Assembly: GCA_023055425.1 (NCBI GenBank)
Contig: JALGPY010000002.1
Coordinates: 138,069,927 to 138,133,926 of the forward strand
DNA from: Linanthus parryae
Taxonomy: Eukaryota > Streptophyta > Magnoliopsida > Ericales > Polemoniaceae
Length of the DNA: 64,000 nucleotides
Direction: 5' to 3'
Every line of letters begins with the position of its first letter. The stretch's first letter is position 1. Made by a program: the position numbers and the translations under genes. The notes under the pieces are model-generated. The model did no database searches. It saw nothing but the letters and a program-made list of their open reading frames with translations, and was not told the origin of the DNA. Positions 20,131-30,215 of the stretch are shown piece by piece.

Positions 20131-21567
20131 ATGAGTGCCAGTGATGGAAAGATCTCATTGAGCAAGGGCACGAGTGATATAATGGACACCCTTCAAGAAG
20201 ATTTAGTACACAGAATCCTTGATCGGGTGTCTGTTCGGGATGCAACACGAACAACTATCCTCTCAAGAAAGTGGAGATTTGTTTGGCCTCAGCACCCTCA
20301 CCTTGTGTTTGATAGTGATTTCTATTGGCACAATTTTAGTATAAAAAAGAACTGTGTGCGTTTTTTGAGAGGGCAATCAGTAATATACTCTTTCTTCACA
20401 ACGGTCCAATTCTGAAGTTCATTCTCTACGTGCCAGGCACAGGCGCACCTTTCTCATGGGACACTGTTCTCCTTCGGTGGCTTTCATACATATCAAGGAA
20501 TGGTGTCAAGGAGATCAGCCTTCTTAATAACACCGAGGAGGAAATCCCACTTAAATTGCCATCTTATGTTTTTTTTTGCCCAGAATTGGAGTATCTCCAG
20601 TTACAGAGTTTTATAGTGAAACCGCCAAATGAATTTCGCGGACTTGGTAAACTTGTGAGCCTCCACCTCATAGAGGTAGCATTGAGTGACAAATTCTTTG
20701 TAATCCTTATTCCTGGTGCACCACTGTTGGAGGTTTTGTCATTTACTCGCTGCACTGGCATTCACTATTTTAGAGTAGAGTCCCCGAAACTGAAAACCTT
20801 CATCTGCACTGAGTGTTCGGACGTTCTAACTGTGAGTTTCGATAGCATACCAACCTTGAATCATCTCTCTGTTACCTTAAGGACAAAGGCTAAAAGCATG
20901 GCTAGAAAAGTCGATTTGATCGAACTCTTGAATAAGTTTCCCGGACTAGAAAAGCTTGAATTTGATGGCTTTCTCCTCAAGGTTAGTGTAAAGTTTAAGG
21001 TTTCTTTTTTCTCTGGTCAAATTGCGCAGAGACATTTAACTCGTGTTCCACATGCTGTGTTCGACATGCTGTTTCAGCTTTTCTCTGTAGGTACCTCTCC
21101 GTGGACTCTTGCAAATGGCGTCAATCATATAACAACTCTTGTGTTATCTGAATTTCAATTTGATGATGTTAATCAGATGTCATGTCTTCTATGTTTGCTT
21201 AGAAACTGCAATGAATTGGAAACGGTTAATATAAGGGTGAGTTTGTTTACACCAATGGGTTTCTTCTTTTATGTCTCCATGCTTTTCTAATCATCGTCTT
21301 CCACAGGCCTCCAATGTCAATGTCACTGCGAGTTGTTCGGATTCGAATGATTTGTTTGCACCTCCGTGCTGGAACCAGAATTTTGACAATCTTCAGAAGG
21401 TGACTTTATCCTCCATGAGGGGTTTGAGATCCGAGATGCTATTCATCAAGATGATGCTCACCAGAGCGCCGACGCTTGAGACAGTTTTTGTCAACTACAA
21501 TGCAACAAAGGCACTAGAAATATCGACAGAGTTGATGAGCTATTGCCGTCTCCAAAAGCAAGAATAG
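20131..21567 (+). pseudogene. F-box/LRR/FBD gene 1, one-base frameshift
   Basis: Plant F-box protein of the At1g13570-like family; such proteins bind SKP1 through the F-box and select substrates of SCF ubiquitin ligases through the LRR/FBD part. Exon 1 is 20131-20981 (F-box: MDTLQEDLVHRILDRVSVRD, WRFVWPQHPHLVFD; LRR-like part: PELEYLQLQSF), exon 2 21030-21236, exon 3 21307-21567 (FBD: LFAPPCWNQNFDNLQKVTLS), stop TAG. Introns 20982-21029 and 21237-21306 have GT...AG ends and phase 0; the first is only 48 bp and stop-free, so it may be retained. A base is missing from the six-T run at 20361-20366: the frame moves from frame 1 to frame 3, cutting translation at 20415. Paralogue 2 shows the expected continuous reading (AISNIFFLHSGPIL). 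Either a recent pseudogene or a homopolymer sequencing error. Full length would be about 438 residues, usual for the family. Confidence 0.85.
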
Positions 21568-21961
21568 TATATGTGAAATGAACCATGTAACCTAAGCAAG
21601 AATTACTAATTTGATCTTGTAACTGCATGACTCTACACGAGTCTCTTTTGAGGACGCTGCCACTCACTAAGCTGTCTCGGAGAACCTTTGTCGGGATTTG
21701 CAGCAAGTTGTCAAAGTCAGCCACTCTTATGTTAGCACATCACACGACTTTGCACAATCAGCCAAGAAAAATATTTACTTTTGTCCTGAGCCTCGGCGTT
21801 CAGCGATCTCTGTGTTGTAACTACAATCTCTCTGTTTTTACTTTCTTTTGAATAGGGAGTATGTTCCCTTGTTAACTTGTGTTTGTTCTGAATTTATACT
21901 CTATTGGCTCTTTAATGGAATCATTTCTATTCTAGCGGCAAAGAAAAAAAAAGAACATTTA
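21568..21961 (+). other. 3' flank of F-box gene 1
   Basis: Probable 3' untranslated region and downstream sequence, T-rich, no ORF of note. Ends at the TTA duplication of the next MITE. Confidence 0.4.
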
Positions 21962-22341
21962 GGCTCCGTTTGGTTGGTGGTAAAACGTTGGTGGTAAAAC
22001 ATTTTCCTGTAAAACGCTTTCCCTTGTTTTGGTGTTTTGGTGCTGTTTGGTTGGAAGTAAAATGTTTTCTTGTAAAATGTTTTCCCTCAAATGATGTAAA
22101 ATGATTTACCCATTTCAAATCCGTAAGCCATTTTTCCGGAGAGTGGCGGAGCACAACTTACTACAACCTTCCCCTCGACCCATTACCTCCACCAATCACT
22201 GCCATTTCCGTCACGGCCCACTGTTTTGACAAGAGTCAACCAAACACGAAAAAATAATTGCAGAGAACTTTTTCACACAAAACATTTTACGCGTAAAATA
22301 TTTTCCCTTGTAAAACATTTTACTGTGAACCAAACAGAGCC
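21962..22341. mobile_element. Tourist-like (PIF/Harbinger) MITE, 380 bp
   Basis: Termini GGCTCCGTTTGGTT and (reverse) GGCTCTGTTTGGTT, flanked by TTA on both sides (21959-21961 and 22342-22344), the 3-bp duplication of PIF/Harbinger elements. Internally repeated GTAAAACGTTTTCC-like motifs at both ends extend the inverted similarity. No transposase. Confidence 0.85.
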
Positions 22342-22344
22342 TTA

Positions 22345-23871
22345 AGTTCAAGCTGTGTTAGGAGTTACATTTTTTTTTTAATTCAAGTCAAAATCCACTT
22401 AAATGCAACCTCCAATGTCTGAACATTGGTCATGAGCATGGCATCAAGAGCTTTTACCGCTAGGCAAGCCATTGAGACTTTACCATTAGGCTAGCCATTG
22501 AGCTCCGGAGTTACAGTAGCTATCAAAATAGCAACCAGCGGCTTACAACTTTATCTTGTGACTTAAGTCGTCAAAGATGGTCCTAAAGTTCATATTTTAT
22601 TGATTGCTGGGGGATTATAATGCTTCTATTCTGGATTTCGGAAATTTTAATGGCGTGAGTATTTTGGACGGAGAATTTTAAAAAACTTCTTATTTCAAGA
22701 TAATGGGATTGAAATAATATAAGTATGGTTATGAATTATGATATAATTGTCTGCGGATACATGGATGGTTAATATCGTCTTCGAAAGTAAAATTGTCTTT
22801 TGGTGTAACTTATACACCACTACAACAACTATAGTAACTTTATACTATAGAACATAAAGTCTAAATCATAAAAATCTAAAACTCTAAAACATTAATATAT
22901 ACCCCCACACTCTTAAATATGAACTTTAAAATGATATTTGCAAGATCATGATATTTTAAGTCTAAATTATGACCTTAAAGTATCTCCTAACACTCAAACT
23001 GAATGGTGTTTCTAATCTAGCAAATAGAAATCCCACACAAAGTAGTTACAGCATGCACGAGTATGGGTGTGCCAAGGTGCCAGGTGTTGTTCACATAGTG
23101 GTCAGGGGAGCTTTTGTTCGTTTCTGTCAACAAACAAGTCTTTAGTATTTTTGAGTAAAGAAAGGAGAAAAAGGAGGGGGTGGTGGGCGGGATAAACCAC
23201 CGGTGCCCTGCTAGAGAGAAGAAGGAGAGAGAAAGAGTGGCATGTATGAAGAAATTAAAAAAAAATAGCGGTGACCGGATAAAAAATTACCGGCCACCGG
23301 TCCCCTCCCAACTTAAACCCTTCTATCCAAACACTCCACTGGTCTGGTTAACCAAACCCACCCAACCTACCTATCCAAACAGCCCCATAGTCAATAAGTA
23401 GAAGTCTGCGTCAGAACATTAAAAATTATACAAAGGATACTATTTTTTTTTTTTAATTCCAGTTTCTTTAATTCTGTCTCGTAACAGAACCGTTAGTTTA
23501 TATCTCCTTGGCAGGGCATTTTTGTGTCTTAGCGGATGACCCTCCCGTGAGTCAGGGAATCTTCTGATAGAATTCCAGCTCGGAGAGGTGGGATTGTTAC
23601 ATTCGACGGTGGGTGTGATTGAGATTCCAGACGAAGACAGTTTGAGTTGCGACAACCAATTTCGTCAAAAGGTGAGGATAACGGATAGAAAAAACTACTC
23701 AGTTTTAGTGTCTGTATTTTGGGGGTTGTTTGGGTCTGATTTGGTGGTCGCCAAATTCGGTGGTGACAAGGTCAGTGTTGTTGTAAGAGACATGGAGATG
23801 GAGAGGAAAGGATAGTAAAGGAGAGATAAATGTGGCATGTGGGGATGTGGTGACTTGTGATGCGTGTGTGG

Positions 23872-23876
<5 letters not shown>
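22345..23876. other. intergenic, no gene recognised
   Basis: AT-rich to about 23000, then GC-richer with GA repeats and CCACCGG clusters around 23180-23320. Small ORFs (23180-23401, 23588-23815) show no domain. The CTATCCAAACAGCCCC at 23369-23390 resembles a MITE end, but no partner end was found. Confidence 0.4.
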
Positions 23877-23910
<34 letters not shown>

Positions 23911-24181
23911 AGAAGTTATTTTTTCGTTAACCGGGTTTGAACCCGGGACCTCATGCATGAGAAGATATTCAGTACCACGAGAGTATGAGTGATGTGGTAC
24001 CACGGAACACATTAATTTGTTGATGATATTAATTCTACCATATTCAGTGTATCAATGTATGAAAATAATCACATAATCAACTAATTAAAGAGTCCTGTGA
24101 TACCACCCATACCCCCGTAGTATTGAATATCTTCTCTGCCAACACTTAGAGATGAAGTTCTTTAAAAAAAAAAAAAAAAAA
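23877..24181. repeat. inverted pair of SINE-like units, T-run to A-run
   Basis: The block starts with a T run (about 23877-23906) and ends with an A run (about 24163-24181). Segments 23962-24003 and 24100-24142 are inverted copies (AGAAGATATTCAGTACCACG against reverse AGAAGATATTCAATACTACG). The left unit read on the minus strand has a tRNA-like B box, CCCGGGTTCAAACCCGG, 60 bp before its poly-A. This looks like two tRNA-derived SINE copies head to head. Confidence 0.5.
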
Positions 24182-24359
24182 AACTAATTCATGGTGTGCG
24201 AATATTGATAAACAAATGGGACAAAACGGTCTTTCAATTTTTTACCTTACTCACTGTTAGTGACGACGGTGGTTTGGAGTATTTCCATACAACAGGGGTG
24301 GTTTCTGTCATTTATCCATAAATAAAACCTACATGAGGTATGTGTATAAAACACGCACA

Positions 24360-24414
24360 AGCTTTACCGTTTTTATCGGGGTTTCTACGGCCAACGTTAA
24401 TCAAAGTTACAAAG
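24360..24414 (+). other. possible 5' untranslated exon of F-box copy 2
   Basis: Leader-like sequence ending TTACAAAG followed by GTGAGT at 24415, a good splice-donor match. It lies upstream of F-box copy 2 at about the distance expected for a leader intron. Nothing else supports it. Confidence 0.2.
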
Positions 24415-24568
24415 GTGAGTTTCGAGGTCTCTAATCTATTGATTACGTGTTCTACTTCGTTATTGTTACAGTCTTTGTTTTCTCTTCATCGCTAATCGAC
24501 TAGGTAGATGGGCATGTTCTGTTTCTACGAAACTTGCATTATGCTTATACATGTATAAGGATAAGTAT

Positions 24569-24830
24569 TACTATCTCTGTTTTTTTTTCTTTAACTTACT
24601 TCACTTTATGACACTATTTACTGGGTCACTTTAACCACTGATTGATTACCAAAATAATAAACAAATTTAGTAATCTCTGCATGATCTTGTAGACCGAATT
24701 TTACTCTACGATACTATGAAAAATTTGTCAAAAAATTACATCGTTTTCTATCCAAATCATCTAGTCCAAGCAACACACTTACGGGTTAAAAAGTCAACCG
24801 GAGTTGTAAGAGAAGATACGAAGGATGTAC
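24569..24830. mobile_element. decayed TA-flanked MITE (family also at 58700 and 62095)
   Basis: Shares ACTATTTACTGGGTCACTTTAAC, TACTCTACGATACTATGAAAAATTT and AAAAATTACATCG with the two better preserved copies at 58700-58957 and 62095-62350, in the same order and spacing. Ends are approximate because the termini are eroded. Confidence 0.5.
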
Positions 24831-25473
24831 TACTTATTTGTCCATGAACTCGAACACATAAGTTGTCAAGTTCAGTGCTTGTAATTGAACTTACTATCGG
24901 TTAGGGACGAATGTAGGGTTGCAGCCGATTGCTTGTTTTGTTGGTCTCCTTTGAGGAAAATTATTAGACAGACTATTACTATTAGCTTATGCCGTTAAGA
25001 CAAAACCTCACTTAAGTGATCTCAACACCACCATGTTGCGCAACTCTGGTTTTTTCTCTGACAAAATACCTCACCAATTCGCTTCCCTTACTTCCCTTTG
25101 GCTTTTGTCTACATACCTAGTCTACTCTCTCACTCTTCAGGAGATATTTTGTGTTCATATTAGAGTTGTATTGGAGTATTAATTAGTTTCTATGTTTACT
25201 GCTGTTCACTGATCCACCTTCTGTAAGCTTTAATTCTACTTTAATTCTGTAAGCTTTAATTAATAAGACAAATTTTTCCACTTTTATTCTAGCAACTTTG
25301 AAAATCAGTCAATAAAATTACCCGTATATCCAGAAAGCACATTTTGTCTTTTGATTAAACTTGATACGGTTACGGTTATCCAGAAACACAGTTACGGTTA
25401 GTATCGCGGGCGGTCCTGTCTCGTACACAAGGACAGTGATTGAGTGGTACCGGAGTACCGTTGAACCTCCTGG
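24831..25473. other. upstream of the copia insertion, no gene recognised
   Basis: AT-rich. It should contain the 5' part of F-box copy 2, but no F-box start is readable, so that part is deleted or too decayed. GTACCGGAGTAC near 25447 is a short palindrome. Confidence 0.35.
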
Positions 25474-25478
25474 ATGGC

Positions 25479-25644
25479 TATCAACACTCAAAGAAATGAA
25501 CAAACTAAACTGTATTACTTAGTTGTAAAGTAAAGGTATTACACATATATATATACATGGATGAGGATCTAACAAACTAACAACCTTTCTAACAACCTTC
25601 TAGTTATTACAGTTAGACCCCAAACTTCACTTATACTGCTATCA
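25479..25644 (-). repeat. 3' LTR of the young copia element
   Basis: 166 bp, same sequence as 30045-30210. Read on the minus strand it begins TGATAGCAGTATAAG and ends GTGTTGATA, so the 3' end is TA rather than the usual CA. It contains a (TA)n box at about 25543-25554 that could serve as the TATA element. Confidence 0.9.
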
Positions 25645-25655
25645 TGCCCCCTGAA
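25645..25655 (-). other. polypurine tract of the young copia element
   Basis: Minus strand TTCAGGGGGCA immediately before the 3' LTR. It overlaps nothing else; the ORF stop lies just upstream at 25656-25658. Confidence 0.8.
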
Positions 25656-28600
25656 TTAAAACTCCCTTTTCTGTGTCACTTGTTGAAGACTTTGTAATCC
25701 CAATTTGGACTTCAGAAACACAAACTGGCTTGTTGGGAGAGCCTTTGTCATGATGTCAGCTAATTGATCAGCAGAACAGATATGATCAAGAGTAATATTT
25801 CTGAGATGAATTTGCTCTCTCACAAAATGATGATCAATTTCTATATGCTTAGCCTTTGTGTGTAACACTGGATTTGCAGCCAAGGCAATTGTAGAGATAT
25901 TGTCACACCATATGTGAGGAACAGCTGAGCTTTGTACAAAGAGATCTTTAAGAAGAAATTGCAACCACTTTACCTCAGCTACTGTATCTGCTAAGGCTCT
26001 ATACTCTGCTTCTGTTGAAGACCTGGAGACTGTAGATTGCTTCTTAGAAGACCAGGACACCAAATTACACCCTAAAAACACACAGATACCAGATGTAGAT
26101 CTCCTTGTAAGTATATCTCCAGCCCAATCTGCATCAGTGAAGGCTGTGACATTCAAAGCTGTAGATGGCATAAATTGCAGCCCCTGACTTGCAGTTCCTT
26201 TGATATATCTCAACAATCTTTTGACTTCTTGAAAATGACCATTTGTAGGAGAGTGAAGATGCTGGCAAAGAGTATTCACTGTGAACTGAATATCAGGTCT
26301 AGTGATAGTCAAATATTGAAGACCTCCAACAATAGTTCTGAACATAGTAGGATCTGCAAACAATTCCAGCTCAAAAGAAGAAACCTTTCTGTATTTAGAA
26401 GCTTGAGGTGTATCCAAAGGCTTGCAGTCTTTCATTCCAGCCTTGTTGAGCAACTCTAATGCATATTTATGCTGATTAAGAAGAAACCCCTGAGATTGTT
26501 GGTGTACTTCAATGCCTAAGAAATAAGAAAGATTGCCTAGATCCTTCATGGCAAACACCTTTTGCATTGCTTTGACAAGGCTATCAATCAATGCTGTGCT
26601 AGAACCAGTGACCAATATGTCATCTACATAAACTAGGAGAGCTATCATGTCTTTGTCTGTCTTTCTAACAAAGAGAGAAGTGTCTGCACTACACATCTTG
26701 AATCCAAGAGACAGAAGAAAGCTGGAAAGCATAGTGTACCAGGCTCTTGGTGCCTGTTTGAGGCCATAAAGAGACTTTCTGAGCTTGCACACATAATGTG
26801 GATAATCCTTGTGAATAAACCCTGTTGGTTGTGTCATATAAACTTCTTCACTTAAATGACCATGTAGGAAAGCATTAGACACATCAAGTTGTCTAATACT
26901 CCAGTTGTGAGTAAGAGCTAGTGTGAGAACTACTCTTACTGTTGGCTGTTTGACAACTGGACTAAATGTCTCTTGAAAGTCAATTCCATATTCTTGATGG
27001 AACCCTTTGGCTACTAGTCTAGCCTTGTATCTGGCTAGACTACCATCTGCATTCTTCTTCACCTTGTAGACCCACTTATTTCCAATAGGAGATCTGTGTG
27101 CAGGTAGTGGCACAAGATCCCAGGTGTGTTGAGCTAGCAAGGCATGATATTCCTCTTGCATAGCTTTCTGCCATTCTGGAAATTTGGAGGCTTCATGGAA
27201 GGTGGTAGGTTCAGTGAGAAAGGAGGAAGACACTTGATGAGCTTGATATTTGGGATTTGGTTTAACAATACCACTTCTCAGTCTAGTAACCATGGGATGA
27301 GACATGAGAGGAGGAATAGGTGCTGGGGAAGAAGAAAGAGATGTAGGTATAGGTGTTGAAGCCATAGATGATGATTGAGTCAAAGGTGATGAGATGGGTG
27401 ATGTAGCAAGAGGTGAAATGGCAGGAGGGGAAGGTACAGTTGAGGTTTCAAAAGAGGGAATTGGATTAAAAAGTGATGGAAATAAGGACTTTGTGGAGAC
27501 AGGAGTAGCATTTTGAGGAATAGAAGACATAGAAGTTGTAGTGGCATAAGGAAAGATATGCTCATAGAATTTGACATGTCTACTAACAAATACCTTGTGA
27601 GAAGAGATGTCAAGACATCTAAAACCTTTGGATGAAGTACAGTAACCAAGAAAAATGCATTTAGAAGATCTGTTTTGCAGTTTGTGAGCATTATAAGGTC
27701 TAATCCAAGGGAAACAAAGACAACCAAAAGGTTTCAAAGAATGATAATCAGGTAGGGTTTTGAACAAACATTGAAATGAAGATTTGTTGTGAAGAATGAC
27801 CTTTGGTAATCTATTGATGAGAAAATTAGCTGTAACCATGGCTTCAAGCCAAAATTTGGAAGGCAAAGAAGCTTGGTGAAGTAAGGCAAGGGCTGTTTCA
27901 ATGATGTGTTGATGTCTCCTCTCCACTCTACCATTTTGCTCTGGAGTGTGGGGACAAGAAGTTTGGTGTACAATTCCAAGATTTTGGAGATGAGACCCAA
28001 ACTGAGAGTTGAGATACTCTGTGCCATTGTCAGTTCTAAAACATTTAATGGTAGTGTGAAACTGATTTTGAACAAATGAATTGAAGTGAACAAAGGCAGT
28101 ATATGAATCTGATTTGTGTTGTAATGGATATAACCAACAAAATCTTGAACAATCATCAATGAAGAGAATATAATATCTATAATTCTTGAAAGAAGGAAGA
28201 GGGGAAGGTCCCCAAACATCAGAGTGTACTAATTGAAACAACTCAGTTGCATGAGAATTAGATTTAGGAAATGGCAACTTGTGCATTTTGGCAACATTAC
28301 ATGGCTCACATACACAATCATGAGATAAAATTGGGAAATTACACAATCTAGCTACTGTGTTGTAACTATTTGTGTGAGGATGACCTAGCCTCATATGCCA
28401 TAAAGAGGGACCAGAAGTGTGATGTAGGGTGGCTGCACCAAGAAAATGAGATGCTGAAGTAGGACATTGAGAGGCTGGAAATGCAGGTGAAGCAGGTAAG
28501 GGATATAAGCCATTTCTACAGTGGCCCTTGTACAATGTCTTCTGAGTAGCATTGTCCAAGATTTGATATCCCTTAGAGTTAAACAAAAATGAACAATCAT

Positions 28601-29942
28601 TATCTGTAGCAAGTTTGGAAATGGATAAAAGATTTGTAGAAATACCAGGGGAATGCAATAAAGAAGATAGAGATAAAGAAGAAGTAGGAAGATGGATTAT
28701 ACCATTGCCAGTATGGTGAATGGGGATAGTAGCACCATTGCCAACAGCCACAGTATCAGTTCCATTGTATGGAGAGGTGTTGGTGAAAGCAGAGAGATCA
28801 CTGGTGATATGGTGAGAGGCACCACTGTCCAAGCACCAAGGTCTGAAAGTGGTAGAACCAGAGCTACCATGGCCAAACTCAGTCATGTTGGAAGTGGCTG
28901 TAAACACTTGTTTAGATGGACGAGTACTCTGAAATTTGTTTGGATCAAGCCTGTACCAGCAGTCACGAGCTGAGTGACGAGTTCTGTTGCAAATTTGACA
29001 CACAACGACCTGAGAACCTTCAAATCGAGGACCAGAACCATTGTTGTAACCAGGTGCTGTATGTGGTCGAGTGAAACCAGAGTGAGGCGAAGAAGATCCA
29101 GAAGAAACACCATAATAGGGTCGAGGAGTACCAAGAATGGACGATTGAGAGCCAGGCGAAGAGAATCCATATGATTTCGGACGAAAATTGGTTGAGTAGC
29201 GATTTTGCCCAAATTTGTTAGGGTTAGGGTTCTTGTGAACATGCATAGCAGAGAAGACTTCAGACAATTCAGGAGCTGAAGTTGTTGAATGCGAAGAATT
29301 AGAAGCGGAAACGACATGTAATTCTTCAGAAATGAGAAGGCTCTGAAATTCCGTAATCGTAAGAGGTGTTGCCCTAATCCGAATCGTGGATTTGAAAATG
29401 TCATACTCTTTTGGTAATCCTTGAAGAATGAAGAGGATGAGATCTTCATCAGAGACGAACTCATTGATTTGTGCGAGTTGATCAACAATTAGCTTCACCG
29501 AATCAAGATACACAGTGATTGATTGCTTTCCTTTGTGCAGATTCATCAATTGAGACTTTAATTGATGAATGTGAGATCGAGAAATTGACGAAAAACGTGT
29601 AGCTAACGCCGTCCAAATTGCAAACGCAGAATCTAAATGCAGCACTAGAGGAAGAACAGATGCAGAAATGGAAGCAATCAAGCAAGAGCGGAGATGGCGA
29701 TCAAGAACCTGCCAGGAGCTAAAAGCTGAATTTGACACCAAAACACCAGACGAATCAGGAACTAGAGACGGCGGTGGAGCGGTGGTGACGGCGTCGCGAA
29801 GATCATTGGCCTCAAGAACGGTGAGCATTTGAGCTTTCCAGATGAGATAATTGCTCGCATCAAGCTTGATTTGAACTAAGGACTTGAGATTGGCGATGAG
29901 AAATTGAAGACCAGACGGGAGGTTTGAGGAAGAAGACGCCAT
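25656..29942 (-). CDS. Ty1/copia gag-pol polyprotein, 1428 aa, intact
   Basis: Single polyprotein for reverse transcription and integration in a virus-like particle. Order by residue: UBN2-type gag (about 25-210), CCHC knuckle CQICNRTRHSARDC (315-328), protease active site DSGA (372-375), integrase zinc region (His516, His521, Cys543-548), catalytic Asp575, Asp638 and Glu674, Ser/Pro-rich linker (about 800-880), reverse transcriptase from WVYKVKKNADGS (957) with YVDD at 1105-1108, RNase H with DADWAGD near 1270 and STEAEYRAL near 1310, and a C-terminal ADIMTKALP. All key residues are present. The ATG at 29942-29940 opens MASSSSNLPSG, 102 bp inside the primer site. Length is normal for the group. 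No frameshift or stop seen. Confidence 0.95.
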   Translation of the reverse strand: MASSSSNLPSGLQFLIANLKSLVQIKLDASNYLIWKAQMLTVLEANDLRDAVTTAPPPSLVPDSSGVLVSNSAFSSWQVLDRHLRSCLIASISASVLPLVLHLDSAFAIWTALATRFSSISRSHIHQLKSQLMNLHKGKQSITVYLDSVKLIVDQLAQINEFVSDEDLILFILQGLPKEYDIFKSTIRIRATPLTITEFQSLLISEELHVVSASNSSHSTTSAPELSEVFSAMHVHKNPNPNKFGQNRYSTNFRPKSYGFSSPGSQSSILGTPRPYYGVSSGSSSPHSGFTRPHTAPGYNNGSGPRFEGSQVVVCQICNRTRHSARDCWYRLDPNKFQSTRPSKQVFTATSNMTEFGHGSSGSTTFRPWCLDSGASHHITSDLSAFTNTSPYNGTDTVAVGNGATIPIHHTGNGIIHLPTSSLSLSSLLHSPGISTNLLSISKLATDNDCSFLFNSKGYQILDNATQKTLYKGHCRNGLYPLPASPAFPASQCPTSASHFLGAATLHHTSGPSLWHMRLGHPHTNSYNTVARLCNFPILSHDCVCEPCNVAKMHKLPFPKSNSHATELFQLVHSDVWGPSPLPSFKNYRYYILFIDDCSRFCWLYPLQHKSDSYTAFVHFNSFVQNQFHTTIKCFRTDNGTEYLNSQFGSHLQNLGIVHQTSCPHTPEQNGRVERRHQHIIETALALLHQASLPSKFWLEAMVTANFLINRLPKVILHNKSSFQCLFKTLPDYHSLKPFGCLCFPWIRPYNAHKLQNRSSKCIFLGYCTSSKGFRCLDISSHKVFVSRHVKFYEHIFPYATTTSMSSIPQNATPVSTKSLFPSLFNPIPSFETSTVPSPPAISPLATSPISSPLTQSSSMASTPIPTSLSSSPAPIPPLMSHPMVTRLRSGIVKPNPKYQAHQVSSSFLTEPTTFHEASKFPEWQKAMQEEYHALLAQHTWDLVPLPAHRSPIGNKWVYKVKKNADGSLARYKARLVAKGFHQEYGIDFQETFSPVVKQPTVRVVLTLALTHNWSIRQLDVSNAFLHGHLSEEVYMTQPTGFIHKDYPHYVCKLRKSLYGLKQAPRAWYTMLSSFLLSLGFKMCSADTSLFVRKTDKDMIALLVYVDDILVTGSSTALIDSLVKAMQKVFAMKDLGNLSYFLGIEVHQQSQGFLLNQHKYALELLNKAGMKDCKPLDTPQASKYRKVSSFELELFADPTMFRTIVGGLQYLTITRPDIQFTVNTLCQHLHSPTNGHFQEVKRLLRYIKGTASQGLQFMPSTALNVTAFTDADWAGDILTRRSTSGICVFLGCNLVSWSSKKQSTVSRSSTEAEYRALADTVAEVKWLQFLLKDLFVQSSAVPHIWCDNISTIALAANPVLHTKAKHIEIDHHFVREQIHLRNITLDHICSADQLADIMTKALPTSQFVFLKSKLGLQSLQQVTQKREF

Positions 29943-30033
29943 TGATGACGAAGGAATAGCTCAGAAGCAACGGGATAGATGAAGAAGAAGAGAACAAATG
30001 AATGGACCACAATCACCGTGAGGTGTTGTGTGG

Positions 30034-30044
30034 CTCTGATACCA
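30034..30044 (-). other. primer-binding site of the young copia element
   Basis: Minus strand TGGTATCAGAGCC directly after the 5' LTR, a perfect match to the initiator tRNA-Met type site. Confidence 0.9.
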
Positions 30045-30210
30045 TATCAACACTCAAAGAAATGAACAAACTAAACTGTATTACTTAGTTGTAAAGTAAA
30101 GGTATTACACATATATATATACATGGATGAGGATCTAACAAACTAACAACCTTTCTAACAACCTTCTAGTTATTACAGTTAGACCCCAAACTTCACTTAT
30201 ACTGCTATCA
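30045..30210 (-). repeat. 5' LTR of the young copia element
   Basis: 166 bp, identical by eye to 25479-25644. Followed outward by the duplication ATGGC. Confidence 0.9.
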
Positions 30211-30215
30211 ATGGC

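Larger units (their letters stand above)
25479..30210 (-). mobile_element. intact young Ty1/copia element (4732 bp)
   Basis: Complete element: LTRs of 166 bp (25479-25644 and 30045-30210) that I read as identical, perfect 5-bp duplication ATGGC (25474-25478 and 30211-30215), primer site, polypurine tract and one uninterrupted gag-pol ORF. Single ORF, domain order and very short LTRs suggest the Ale/Retrofit group (RE1-like); that lineage call is inference. Identical LTRs and an open frame imply recent insertion. It sits in F-box copy 2. The same TATCA follows the duplication in the host sequence, so the exact left end could be read 5 bp differently. Confidence 0.95.

Noticed and set aside
23920..23960. 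A tRNA gene on the minus strand
   Set aside because: B-box-like sequence is present, but no cloverleaf can be completed and a poly-A follows; a SINE head fits better.
27380..29685. Several minus- and plus-strand ORFs of 60-201 codons
   Set aside because: Shadows of the intact copia polyprotein in other frames.
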